From Candidatus Altarchaeales archaeon ex4484_96 (GTDB lineage Archaea; Altiarchaeota; Altiarchaeia; IMC4; QMZM01): a DNA stretch of 53,624 nt. This document shows, in pieces, positions 1-7,951 of the stretch. The DNA lies in the NCBI GenBank assembly GCA_002254405.1, contig NJDH01000001.1, forward strand, positions 1-53,624, given 5' to 3'. The translations under genes and the position numbers were made by a program. The notes under the pieces are model-generated. The model did no database searches and was not told the origin of the DNA. It saw only the letters and a program-made list of their open reading frames with translations. How positions within the stretch are numbered: the first letter of the stretch is position 1; each line of letters begins with the position of its first letter.

Positions 1-5
1 TATAT

Positions 6-1211
6 TCAGTCATCACCCCACCTCCCCGAGACAGCAGCATCAATACACTGGCTTAAAGTACCGTATCTCACATTTAGTTTGCAGTGCGATGGAGCGTAAA
101 AAGCCGCTTTTCCCGAGTTGGTGGCCAGAGACCTGAAGCCCATCTCCCAAACCGGTGCCACAACTATGCAGGTATCTGACAGCACAAAGGCCCCGGACTT
201 TTCTATTTTTGCCAGCAAACCCGTTTGCTTAGCCTTCTTTTTAACGTCCTGTGAGGTTGTAATCCACAAGGCTGTTTTAACCTTTTTTCCCTCTAGATTG
301 GATGCTATCTGCTTAAGCTCCTCATATGAGGCATGAGGGCATCCAATAGAGACCAGGTCTATTTTGTTGGTTTTTGTGTTTAAGGCATTGTATCCGGGGG
401 TAAGCTCTTCTATTATAATCTGGGAGATATCTTTTTTCACTGGATTGTTTTTGGCTTCAGGTGTCAGATTTTCTATGTGATACATTGCCACGGAACCGGA
501 TGCTGCCATGGCAGCCCCAAGAGATTTCAGCTGCTCCAGGGTAGCGCACTTGATTCCCTTAAAGTAGGGTATTCCTCCTCCAACCTTTTTACCTACAATA
601 TAACCCAGCGCCCCGAAATCAGATAATGAATCCAATCCGGTTTTGACTTTAACGATGTAATCTGCTTTCCTGTTCACATCAAGGTGCAGCCCGTACTCAG
701 GGGTCAAACCTGTTAAGGCGGATGAGAGGGCTGAAATTCCAGATTCCCGGTTTGTTCTCGCCCCTAAAACAGAGTTAGCGTATGATACAGCCGAGGACTC
801 GCTCCATGCTATATGCGCACCAAAACCGGGTTTGTTCCCCGCTAGATACGGGGTGCACGTGCACTTAGGCTGCAACCCCATTTTTTTGAATACGTCAATA
901 ACACGTAACTGTTTCACGGCGAATTCTTGGGGGAAACCCAGGGTCTCCCAGTTCACTAAATCCATTCCCGCCGGGTTGAGGAAAGCCACAACACGGGCTT
1001 TGTTTCCATATTCAGCCCAGTCATTTAATAAATCCAATCCCTCTTCGCCTAGGTTTTTGTAGCTGACCCCGGATACCTGAACGCTTTCCACGGGGATGAA
1101 TCTTTTAGCACCATATATTTTACCCAGAGCCGAAAGTATCTCCATGGCCTTTTGAACTCCTTTGCCTTCGTCGCCATTGAGCATGCTCTTTTGTTTTTTT
1201 GTATAATGCAT
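6..1211 (-). CDS. Aconitase X (DUF521) catalytic subunit; probable phosphomevalonate dehydratase large subunit
   Basis: A 401-residue protein of the aconitase X/DUF521 family. In archaea the large subunit works with a small swivelling subunit (DUF126) to dehydrate (R)-5-phosphomevalonate to trans-anhydromevalonate phosphate. Cysteine motifs that could hold an Fe-S cluster are visible: PKCTCTPYLAGN (about residue 115), SIGCPHAS (about 290) and DTCIVVAP (about 345). Length is normal for the large subunit and both ends are present. It is the last gene seen of a minus-strand run after UbiX and UbiD, its start codon almost touching the UbiD stop. That context favours the mevalonate role over the proline-related aconitase X roles. 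The small subunit is not in the window and may lie just beyond position 1. Confidence 0.88.
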   Translation of the reverse strand: MHYTKKQKSMLNGDEGKGVQKAMEILSALGKIYGAKRFIPVESVQVSGVSYKNLGEEGLDLLNDWAEYGNKARVVAFLNPAGMDLVNWETLGFPQEFAVKQLRVIDVFKKMGLQPKCTCTPYLAGNKPGFGAHIAWSESSAVSYANSVLGARTNRESGISALSSALTGLTPEYGLHLDVNRKADYIVKVKTGLDSLSDFGALGYIVGKKVGGGIPYFKGIKCATLEQLKSLGAAMAASGSVAMYHIENLTPEAKNNPVKKDISQIIIEELTPGYNALNTKTNKIDLVSIGCPHASYEELKQIASNLEGKKVKTALWITTSQDVKKKAKQTGLLAKIEKSGAFVLSDTCIVVAPVWEMGFRSLATNSGKAAFYAPSHCKLNVRYGTLSQCIDAAVSGRWGDD

Positions 1212-2458
1212 TATTCCCCTACCCTAACCTCACGAAACATTTTTTTCTCGGCTTTGGAGGGTATGGTGGCATCTAATCCGATTTTCGTAGTCATATTGTC
1301 TTTCCCGCAGGAGGGGTCCAGAGAGCTTCCTTTTTCCTTGAAGGTGTGGGTGTCCACATCACCCTGATATCTTGTAGCAATAGCCCATTCAACAGCCCCC
1401 TTATCGTATACGTTGATATCAGAGTCCACTAACACCAGATGCTTCATGCTCTTATGCGCCCTGAATGCGGCCCTGATAGCATTAGCCGCATCATCTGGTT
1501 TATTCTTCTCTATTGAGACTATGCCGTGAAGCCAGCCGCATCCACCGGAGCTCAAATGAACTCCCCTGCAGGCACACACCCGCGATACCTGATTATAGAT
1601 TATGGGTTCCCTTGGCATGCCCATTAAAAGCTGATGCTCCCTTAGGGAGGGGAGGATTGCATGATATATCGGGTTTTTCCTGTGTGTTATCAGCTCTATT
1701 TCTATGACAGGTTCCTTCCTGACCTTATCAAGGGTTCTGGTTACATCAAGAAAAGGCCCTTCAGTATGCCTTTGACGGGTTATTTTTCCCTCAAGTATTA
1801 TCTCCGAGTTAGCGGGTACCAGAAGGTCGCTTCTAATGCATTTAACGAGCCTGAACTCACCCAGGGTGTTTGCGATATCAAGCTCGCTTTGTTCTATTTG
1901 GGTTGATAAGGCCGCGGCCAATAAAATAGCTGGATGCACTCCGATGCATAATGCCACCTTAAGCTCTCCCCCGGCTCTCTTCAGGTACTCATAGAGGTCT
2001 CTTTTACATAAGCGGGCGACAAGCTTGTTTTTTGATATTGGACTCGCCCTGTGAAAGCTCATGTTAAAGCCGTATTCAGGGTCTGATGTTATATAGACCG
2101 CTGATGTGATATAAGGCCCCATATCGCTGCTGGTGTATGTTGGTATCGGAAGCGCTGTTAAATCAACCTCCTCCTCTATGACCTGCTGACACGCCCCCTT
2201 AGATGTTTGCTTTGGCCTGGTGGGGTACTCAAGTGCGTTGTTTAGTTTAGTGATTAATTCTTGCTTATCCACACCCAATGCCCTGGCAAACTTAGACCTG
2301 CTGTTGCAGATGTTTCCTATCAGAGAGTAATCAGAGCTCTTGATGTTTTTGAAGTGAAACGCTTTATGCTCTTCTCTGAGTATGCGGGGTATCTCAAGAC
2401 GGGGGTCTGCTTCCCGGGTGTAATCCAGCACCTCTATTTGTTTGATATAATCCCTCAT
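1211..2458 (-). CDS. UbiD-family decarboxylase; probable trans-anhydromevalonate 5-phosphate decarboxylase
   Basis: UbiD-like (de)carboxylase of about 415 residues, a prenylated-FMN-dependent enzyme. In the archaeal mevalonate route the UbiD homologue removes CO2 from trans-anhydromevalonate phosphate to give isopentenyl phosphate. Family-like segments include LHLSSGGCGWLHGIVS and LVLVDSDINVYDKGAVEWA in the C-terminal half. UbiX, the maker of the prenyl-FMN cofactor, is directly upstream and the aconitase X subunit directly downstream, so substrate supply, cofactor and enzyme are encoded together. An ATG at 2473 would overlap UbiX by 10 bases. I prefer the ATG at 2458 because the family N-terminus begins near MRDYIKQ and a GGGGG stretch sits before it. 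The exact substrate is inferred from context. Confidence 0.88.
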   Translation of the reverse strand: MRDYIKQIEVLDYTREADPRLEIPRILREEHKAFHFKNIKSSDYSLIGNICNSRSKFARALGVDKQELITKLNNALEYPTRPKQTSKGACQQVIEEEVDLTALPIPTYTSSDMGPYITSAVYITSDPEYGFNMSFHRASPISKNKLVARLCKRDLYEYLKRAGGELKVALCIGVHPAILLAAALSTQIEQSELDIANTLGEFRLVKCIRSDLLVPANSEIILEGKITRQRHTEGPFLDVTRTLDKVRKEPVIEIELITHRKNPIYHAILPSLREHQLLMGMPREPIIYNQVSRVCACRGVHLSSGGCGWLHGIVSIEKNKPDDAANAIRAAFRAHKSMKHLVLVDSDINVYDKGAVEWAIATRYQGDVDTHTFKEKGSSLDPSCGKDNMTTKIGLDATIPSKAEKKMFREVRVGE

Positions 2459-2463
2459 CTTTT

Positions 2464-3012
2464 TTACCCCCATCTCCGATAGAGGTTGTTTTCTATCCCC
2501 AGGGCATCCAGTATTTTACCTGCGAAAAAGTTTGTCAGATCATCAACGGTCTTGGGTTTAATGTAGTATGCAATGTTGGGGGGCACAATCGATACGTTCT
2601 GTAGTTTAAGCTTTCTCATGTTTTCGATGGCGTTAAGGGAGAGAGGCGTGTCTCTGGGTGCTACAACCAGTTTCTTGTCGAGTTTAAGCACGTTCTCGGC
2701 TGCGCGTGATATCAGGTTGTCGGATAAGCCGTTGGCTACGGATGCGAGTGTTTTCATAGAGCAGGGAGCTATCACCATAGCATCAACCCCGAATGAAGAG
2801 CTGGCTAAGGCAGCTTCCAGCTGGTTTTCCTTGAACAATTCAACGCTCAAAGAGCGCACCCTCTCAAGGTCGAAGGGCTCATATTCACTAATCTTTAATG
2901 CAGCATCTGAGACGATGGTATAAGGCTTTTTTTTCTGAGCGGCTAATACCTCAACCAGCCGCTGGCCGAGAATTAAGCCGGATGCGCCGGTGATTGCCAC
3001 CACTACTTTCAT
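2464..3012 (-). CDS. ubiX: Flavin prenyltransferase UbiX
   Basis: A 182-residue UbiX/Pad1 family flavoprotein that attaches dimethylallyl phosphate to reduced FMN, producing the prenyl-FMN used by UbiD enzymes. The N-terminal Rossmann-like motif VAITGASGLILGQRLVEVL, the APCSMKTLA segment (about residue 83) and VVAPRDTPL (about 116) are characteristic. It is the first gene of the minus-strand UbiX-UbiD-aconitase X run and is transcribed away from the secretion ATPase gene. Its ATG lies right at an AT-rich stretch. Length matches the family and nothing is missing. Confidence 0.93.
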   Translation of the reverse strand: MKVVVAITGASGLILGQRLVEVLAAQKKKPYTIVSDAALKISEYEPFDLERVRSLSVELFKENQLEAALASSSFGVDAMVIAPCSMKTLASVANGLSDNLISRAAENVLKLDKKLVVAPRDTPLSLNAIENMRKLKLQNVSIVPPNIAYYIKPKTVDDLTNFFAGKILDALGIENNLYRRWG

Positions 3013-3056
3013 ATATATTTATATACATTTCACCCATTTATCTAATAACGTGGAAA
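3011..3056. promoter_or_regulatory. Divergent promoter between ubiX and the secretion ATPase
   Basis: Only 44 bases separate the two divergent start codons (3012 and 3057). The stretch ATATATATTTATATACA at 3011-3027 is TATA-like and lies about 30-40 bases before the ATPase ATG. A TATA element for ubiX would have to lie around 3035-3040, where the sequence CCATTTATCT is weaker. The assignment is by composition and spacing only. Confidence 0.4.
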
Positions 3057-4478
3057 ATGGAAACCTTTAAAATAAAGAAAATAGAGTTCGACGAGAAAGA
3101 AAAAAGAACCATCATGGCCATGGAAAACAAGTTCCTCATGACCCACATGAGCGATCTCGCGAAGCTGCAGCAGAAGGGACGATATGAGATGGCTGAGGAA
3201 TTCATCAAAGAGGAAATCGAGAAAAGAGATGTGAGCGAAAGCGAGATTGATTATCAAAAGACCGTTAACTATCTGTCGGGTTATGGTGTTTTAGATCCTG
3301 TGCTGGAAAGAGACGATATAGAGGAGGTATTGATAAACGGGCATGAGGTCCCTCTTATGATAGTACACCGGCAGTTCGGTAAATGCTATACGAATATCAC
3401 GTTCGAAAACAGGGGGGATTTGATGGCTTTGATAAACAAGATTATAATATTTTGCGGTGCCAAGAAGGGAAGGGCCATAATAGACGAGATACTACCCGAG
3501 GGCCCCAGAATAAACCTCACTCTCCCGCCCGTGTCATTTAATAAGCCGCTTTTGACCATAAGAAAATATCTTAGAGAGCTTCCCACAGTGGTTGATTTAA
3601 TAAGCAACGGGACTCTCCCAATTGATATGACGGCCCTGCTTTGGGTTTGCGTTGAGGGCTTTGGCATAGCTCCCAGAAACATTTTGATTACCGGGGGAAC
3701 GAGCTCTGGTAAGACAACCATGCTTAATTCGCTTCTGCCCTTCTCGGCCGAGCATGAGAGGATTGTTTCAATAGAAGACACCCTTGAGATAGACCTCCAT
3801 TACTGTAATGACTGGTGCCGTACTACTACAACAGAGTTCGCTGACATGGAAAAGCTTGTGGAAAACAGCCTTCGTTTAAGGCCGGATAGGGTGATTGTCG
3901 GTGAGGTAAGAGGTAGCGAAGCCTTCAACCTGATTAACGCGATGAACCTCGGTCACACCGGAATGGGCACCATACACGCTGATAACGCACGAGACGCTTT
4001 GCTTAAGCTCAGCGCACCACCGATGAACGTCGACCCCGAGATGCTGGTCATACTGGACCTTATTGTTGTCGTCAACAGGTTTCATGAGAAAACCGCTGAT
4101 GTTAGAAAGATTGCTCACATAGCCGAGATAGGTAATATCGTTGAGGGCCGGATACAGTTGGGTTCGGTCTGCGGATACAACCCCAAAACCAAGAAAACCG
4201 AGTTCCACAGGTTTCCTGCGGTAACCATCACCAAGATATCAGAGGCTGTTGGTTTAGAGCCGAAAGAGATAATAAACGAGATAAGGAAGAGAGAGGGTAT
4301 CCTTGAGTATATGCTGTTGAATGGTATCTCCAAGGAAGTTGATGTTTTGAAGATGATTAGAGGATATCATAAGGACCCTGATAAAGTGTGGGGCAAGGTT
4401 TACGCTGGTCTGAAACATATGGGCAAGAAACGCGCCCGGATGAAGGAATACTCCACAGCCTCCCACGAAAAAGAGTAG
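3057..4478 (+). CDS. Type II/IV secretion system (GspE/VirB11/TadA-like) ATPase
   Basis: A 473-residue hexameric secretion or pilus-assembly ATPase. The N-terminal domain contains GYGVLDPVLERDDIEEVLING, typical of TadA/CpaF-type proteins. It is followed by a Walker A GGTSSGKTT (about residue 220), a Walker B-like region SLRLRPDRVIVGEVRG and the His-box NLGHTGMGTIHADNA. A C-terminal extension of about 120 residues follows the core. The ATG at 3057 was chosen because upstream codons overlap the promoter and encode an unlikely Ile/Tyr-rich leader. No TadC/FlaJ-like membrane partner, prepilin peptidase or pilin lies beside it, so the machine it powers is unknown. The neighbour trm1 follows after three bases. 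Confidence 0.9.
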   Translation: METFKIKKIEFDEKEKRTIMAMENKFLMTHMSDLAKLQQKGRYEMAEEFIKEEIEKRDVSESEIDYQKTVNYLSGYGVLDPVLERDDIEEVLINGHEVPLMIVHRQFGKCYTNITFENRGDLMALINKIIIFCGAKKGRAIIDEILPEGPRINLTLPPVSFNKPLLTIRKYLRELPTVVDLISNGTLPIDMTALLWVCVEGFGIAPRNILITGGTSSGKTTMLNSLLPFSAEHERIVSIEDTLEIDLHYCNDWCRTTTTEFADMEKLVENSLRLRPDRVIVGEVRGSEAFNLINAMNLGHTGMGTIHADNARDALLKLSAPPMNVDPEMLVILDLIVVVNRFHEKTADVRKIAHIAEIGNIVEGRIQLGSVCGYNPKTKKTEFHRFPAVTITKISEAVGLEPKEIINEIRKREGILEYMLLNGISKEVDVLKMIRGYHKDPDKVWGKVYAGLKHMGKKRARMKEYSTASHEKE

Positions 4479-4481
4479 GTG

Positions 4482-5567
4482 ATGGAGACCGAGCAGATAA
4501 CCGAGGGAGATATCAGTTTCTGGGTTCCGTCTGATAGAAAAAACACCAAAAAGGATGTTGTTTTTTTTAACCCACATATGCGCTTGAATCGGGATATTTC
4601 TGTTGCTGTGGCAGCTCAGATTAAACCTAAACGTTACTGTGATTTGCTGGCCGGCTCGGGTGTGAGGGGTTTGAGGATAGCGAAAGAATCGGCTGTTGGT
4701 TGTGTGTGGCTGAATGATGCTAACCCTAATGCTTTTGAGCTGATTAAGGCTAATGCTTTGTTGAATAAACTGGATGTTGAGGTATCCAATAGGGATGGTA
4801 ATTCTCTTTTATGTGATGAATCTTTTGATTTCATAGACGTGGACCCCTTTGGGCCGCCGGTTTCTTTTGTTGACAGCACAATCAGGGCCTTGGATAAGGA
4901 GGGTATGCTGGCTTTTAGCGCGACCGATACCTCTGCTTTATGCGGTACCTATCCCCGGGCTGCTGGAAGAAAATATGATGCTTTAAGCCTTAGAACGGAT
5001 TATTATAATGAAGCGGGTTTGCGTATTTTCCTGGGTTATCTGATAAGGAGGGGTTTAGGGCTTAATGTCGCTTTAGCGCCTGTTTTTTCTCATTGCAGCA
5101 GGCATTATTTCAGGGTTTATTTACATGCTAAGAAAAGCAGGAGAGCCTGTAATGAGTCTCTTAAAAAAGTTTGTTTTCTGCAGCATTGCTTTAGCTGTCT
5201 TAACCGCAGGTACGCCGGGCTTGATGATTTGATGGAGTTTTGTGGATGCGGGGGGCGTTTTGTTAATGCGGGACCTCTTTGGTCGGGTGTTTTAGCTGAT
5301 AAATCATTTTGTGCGAGTATGGGCGATAAACTGGATTACAGCCCTGATGGGCGGCAACTGGTTGAGCTGGTTGGCGGGGAGGCTGAGCTCAGCAACCCTT
5401 ATTTTAACCTACATAAGGTGTTTCATAAGCAGAAGATGCCTGCTAGGCCTACCCGGGAGCTGATTGATTCTCTGAAAGATGCTGGTTTTAGTGCTGTGAG
5501 GACGCATTTTTGCGCCTTGGGTTTGAGAACCGACGCGTCGGTTGAGGATATATACGCTATACTCTAA
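4482..5567 (+). CDS. trm1: tRNA (guanine26-N2)-dimethyltransferase Trm1
   Basis: About 361 residues. Trm1 uses S-adenosylmethionine to dimethylate guanine 26 of tRNA in the cytoplasm. Visible signatures are VVFFNPHMRLNRDISV near the N-terminus, the SAM-binding LLAGSGVRGLRIA, the catalytic DVDPFGPP (about residue 118) and a Cys-rich portion in the C-terminal third (CFSCLNRRY, CGCGGRF) that probably binds zinc. Length fits archaeal Trm1. A GTG at 4479 directly precedes the ATG at 4482. I chose the ATG, which follows AGAGTAGGTG, a ribosome-binding-like stretch at the end of the ATPase gene. Probably co-transcribed with that ATPase. Confidence 0.93.
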   Translation: METEQITEGDISFWVPSDRKNTKKDVVFFNPHMRLNRDISVAVAAQIKPKRYCDLLAGSGVRGLRIAKESAVGCVWLNDANPNAFELIKANALLNKLDVEVSNRDGNSLLCDESFDFIDVDPFGPPVSFVDSTIRALDKEGMLAFSATDTSALCGTYPRAAGRKYDALSLRTDYYNEAGLRIFLGYLIRRGLGLNVALAPVFSHCSRHYFRVYLHAKKSRRACNESLKKVCFLQHCFSCLNRRYAGLDDLMEFCGCGGRFVNAGPLWSGVLADKSFCASMGDKLDYSPDGRQLVELVGGEAELSNPYFNLHKVFHKQKMPARPTRELIDSLKDAGFSAVRTHFCALGLRTDASVEDIYAIL

Positions 5568-5572
5568 TTGTT

Positions 5573-5592
5573 ATTGTATGTTATATACAATA
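5573..5592. promoter_or_regulatory. Palindromic operator-like site, copy 1
   Basis: ATTGTAT-GTTAT-ATACAAT: perfect 7-base inverted arms around a 5-base spacer. The same 20-mer recurs at 5635-5654 with two changes. The pair brackets the presumed promoter of the winged-helix gene that follows, so it is a candidate autoregulatory operator. The binding protein is inferred. Confidence 0.5.
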
Positions 5593-5634
5593 GTAAAACA
5601 GTAAAAACTTAAAGAAAGAATAATATAGTATGAT

Positions 5635-5654
5635 ATTGTATATTATATGCAATA
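5635..5654. promoter_or_regulatory. Palindromic operator-like site, copy 2, touching the start codon
   Basis: ATTGTAT-ATTAT-ATGCAAT: same architecture as the site at 5573-5592, 18 of 20 bases identical, spaced 62 bases away (about six helical turns). It overlaps the A of the ATG at 5654, so bound protein would block a leaderless transcript start. Confidence 0.5.
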
Positions 5655-6016
5655 TGGATTCAGAAATTGGAATATTGCTTGGGGAATCGGCTCCATGTAA
5701 CATAAACCAGCTTCTTGAATCCATCTTCTGGAAGGAAAAAAAGCTCGCACCCAAGGCAAATAAACTGCTTAAGCACATTAGAGAATGGAGCCGCACCCAA
5801 AAACCCTACACAACAGATGAATGGAGCAGATATTGTGCAAAAAACAACATAAGCCAAAGCAGCTACCACAACATGCTTAAAAGACTCAGGAAAGCCAAGA
5901 TGATAGAAAAAAGATACAATAAACACAACAAAAAACACGAACTGCATTTAACAGACGGATTCTCTGAGTTGATGTTTAAGCAGGGTAATCTATGGGAGAG
6001 TTTCCTTAGAGAATAA
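5654..6016 (+). CDS. Small winged-helix DNA-binding protein, family not recognised
   Basis: About 120 residues, basic. The middle reads like a winged helix-turn-helix: TTDEWSRYCAKNNISQSSYH gives a turn with a recognition helix, then MLKRLRKAKMIEKRYNKH and HELHLTDGFSEL form the helix and wing. I do not recognise a named family. Two near-identical palindromes lie before it, one overlapping the start, which suggests it represses itself. An in-frame ATG at 5630 would give 128 residues but would place the second palindrome inside the coding region. I prefer 5654. It ends one base before the convergent signal peptidase gene. No obvious regulatory target is adjacent apart from its own promoter. Confidence 0.7.
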   Translation: MDSEIGILLGESAPCNINQLLESIFWKEKKLAPKANKLLKHIREWSRTQKPYTTDEWSRYCAKNNISQSSYHNMLKRLRKAKMIEKRYNKHNKKHELHLTDGFSELMFKQGNLWESFLRE

Positions 6017-6796
6017 TCAAAGAGGGATTATCTCATTTAAGGCAATCTTCAACCAACCCAGGTAAGGTATCCTAATCCATCCCCTGGCCACAAGCTGCCT
6101 CTCGTTCACCGGCAGGGCTATTCCGCCGTTTGGACCGCACTGGTCTGGATAAGGATTATTATCCCCTTTTGTTATGTATAGATTAAACGAGCCTGAATCA
6201 GGGTAATCCCTGTAGAAACACTCACCGCCTTCAACACAATCCCTTACATGGCGGATGTATGTTTTATTGAAACCCTCAATGGTTAGACAGGCTAATGTGC
6301 CTTCAACACCCTCAACCCGCCAGTCACTCACCCTCACTAAGCCCACGACCCGGTGTATTATTGGCTCGTTTCCGGGGTGTAGTTTATCCCGGTTGTATAT
6401 TACCACATCCCCCACCGCCGTCTCAGGAAACAAAGGCAAAAGCACGCCTCCGCCATCAGGTGTTACCGTGATAATCATATCCCCCTTAGAGAACCCGTAA
6501 TAGAATGGTAGACCGTCAACTGAGATGTTTCTCCCGTCAAGCCAGCCATCCCAGCCGCTATGAGACTGACAGCCTGCACCACTTAATAAGCTGCCACCAT
6601 GGTACATGCTGCAGGATGTTACCGCTACAAGAGGAAGCAAAAGATTCGCACCAAGAAAAATCTTTGATAAGATAATAATCACAGCTAAGACAACAAACAC
6701 CTCAACCAGGTCCCTCACCCAACCCTTGACCTCCTCAATAAGTTTCTCTTCCATAGTATTCTTAATATTCAGAATAGAATAATTAATATCTTCCAC
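6017..6796 (-). CDS. Signal peptidase I, archaeal/ER (S26B) type
   Basis: A 259-residue membrane protease that removes signal peptides outside the membrane. One N-terminal transmembrane segment (about residues 30-60) is followed by the presumed catalytic serine in VAVTSCSMYHGG. The box GDVVIYNRDKLHPGNEPIIH with the following RVVGL carries the histidine that replaces lysine in archaeal enzymes, and TKGDNNPYPDQ supplies the C-terminal Asp box. Unusual is a Gly/Ser/Trp-rich insertion of about 25-30 residues just after the serine (SGAGCQSHSGWDGWLDG). The serine motif is SCSMYHGG rather than the common SGSMEP. The start could also be the Met at residue 15. A very short AT-rich gap separates it from the divergent aminotransferase gene. 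Confidence 0.85.
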   Translation of the reverse strand: MEDINYSILNIKNTMEEKLIEEVKGWVRDLVEVFVVLAVIIILSKIFLGANLLLPLVAVTSCSMYHGGSLLSGAGCQSHSGWDGWLDGRNISVDGLPFYYGFSKGDMIITVTPDGGGVLLPLFPETAVGDVVIYNRDKLHPGNEPIIHRVVGLVRVSDWRVEGVEGTLACLTIEGFNKTYIRHVRDCVEGGECFYRDYPDSGSFNLYITKGDNNPYPDQCGPNGGIALPVNERQLVARGWIRIPYLGWLKIALNEIIPL

Positions 6797-6819
6797 AATA
6801 ATTTTTAAGATACATTAAA

Positions 6820-7950
6820 ATGGATTATGCATCCAGACTGGATAAGGTGAAGGAATCCGCGACCTTCAAGTACTCGGCGCAGGCTAAAAAAGACGGTGTG
6901 ATAAACCTCACCCAGGGGCTTATAAACCACGAAACACCCAAAAAGATAAGAGACGCAGCCATAAAAGCCCTAGGTGAAGGCAAAACCACCTATACCCCCA
7001 CGAGGGGCATACCCCAGCTGAGAGAGAAAATAAGCGATAAGCTTAAATCACAAAACGGGATTAAAGGTTTGGAGGCCGAAAATATTCTGGTTAGCTGCGG
7101 AGCCAAGCACCTTATCTTCGAGGCTGTGATGGCCTTAATCAATCCCGGTGAGCAGGTGGCACTTCCTAACCCCTCCTGGGTAAGCTATGAATCAATAGTA
7201 CATCTAGCTGAAGGCAAAATTATCTGGCTGCCTCTTAAAGCCCATGAAGGCTTTATCCCGGATGATGATTTCTTTAGCAGGCTGGAAGACAGCAACCCGA
7301 AAATAATATTTATGAACTCCCCCAATAACCCAACCGGGGCAGTGTACCCTAAAAAGACAATCAAAAAAATAATCGACTTAGCCGAAAGAAAGGATGCCTG
7401 GATTATCTCAGATGAGATATATGAGAGAATAATATATGATGGAAGACATTTTTCTCCTGCAAGCGTCTACGATAAAACAATAACCATAAACGGGTATTCT
7501 AAAGAGTTTTCGATGACCGGGTGGCGTCTAGGATATGCTGCCTCGAAAGTTGAGGAGGTGATAGATAGGATGAATATCATACAATCACAGAGTGTCTCCT
7601 GCGCCACCTCATTCGTGCAATATGCAGCCCTTGAAGCCTACAGTAAAGAGGTAAGTGATGAGGTGGAGGATATGGTTTCAGAGCTTAAACACAGGCGAAA
7701 CCTCCTTGTTGAGGGATTAAGTGATTTGGGTGTCCTAAACTATAGCCCACAGGGGGCCTTTTATTTGTTCCCTAAGCTGGGAGGCGACGATATCAGATTA
7801 GCGGATAAACTACTCGAAGATGGTGTGGGCGTTATACCCGGAAGCCCGTTTGGCTCAGCAGGCCAAGGTTGTGTGCGAATAAGCTACGGTTTTATCCCGG
7901 CGGATAGGATAGACGAGGTTGTTGTAAAGTTTGCAGGTAGCATTAAATAA
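6820..7950 (+). CDS. Pyridoxal-phosphate aminotransferase class I/II (aspartate aminotransferase-like)
   Basis: A 376-residue fold-type I aminotransferase. The substrate-binding region NLTQGLINHETPKKI, the NSPNNPTGAVY motif (about residue 165), the PLP-contacting SDEIYERIIYDG and the Schiff-base lysine in GYSKEFSMTGWRLGY (about 232) are all present. The C-terminal arginine region RISYGF is intact. Archaeal relatives act on aspartate, aromatic or broad substrates, so I cannot assign one. AAGATACATTAAAATG places an AT-rich box close to the ATG, fitting a leaderless transcript. Probably first gene of a run with DUF116, whose start follows the stop by one base. Confidence 0.9.
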   Translation: MDYASRLDKVKESATFKYSAQAKKDGVINLTQGLINHETPKKIRDAAIKALGEGKTTYTPTRGIPQLREKISDKLKSQNGIKGLEAENILVSCGAKHLIFEAVMALINPGEQVALPNPSWVSYESIVHLAEGKIIWLPLKAHEGFIPDDDFFSRLEDSNPKIIFMNSPNNPTGAVYPKKTIKKIIDLAERKDAWIISDEIYERIIYDGRHFSPASVYDKTITINGYSKEFSMTGWRLGYAASKVEEVIDRMNIIQSQSVSCATSFVQYAALEAYSKEVSDEVEDMVSELKHRRNLLVEGLSDLGVLNYSPQGAFYLFPKLGGDDIRLADKLLEDGVGVIPGSPFGSAGQGCVRISYGFIPADRIDEVVVKFAGSIK

Positions 7951-7951
7951 A

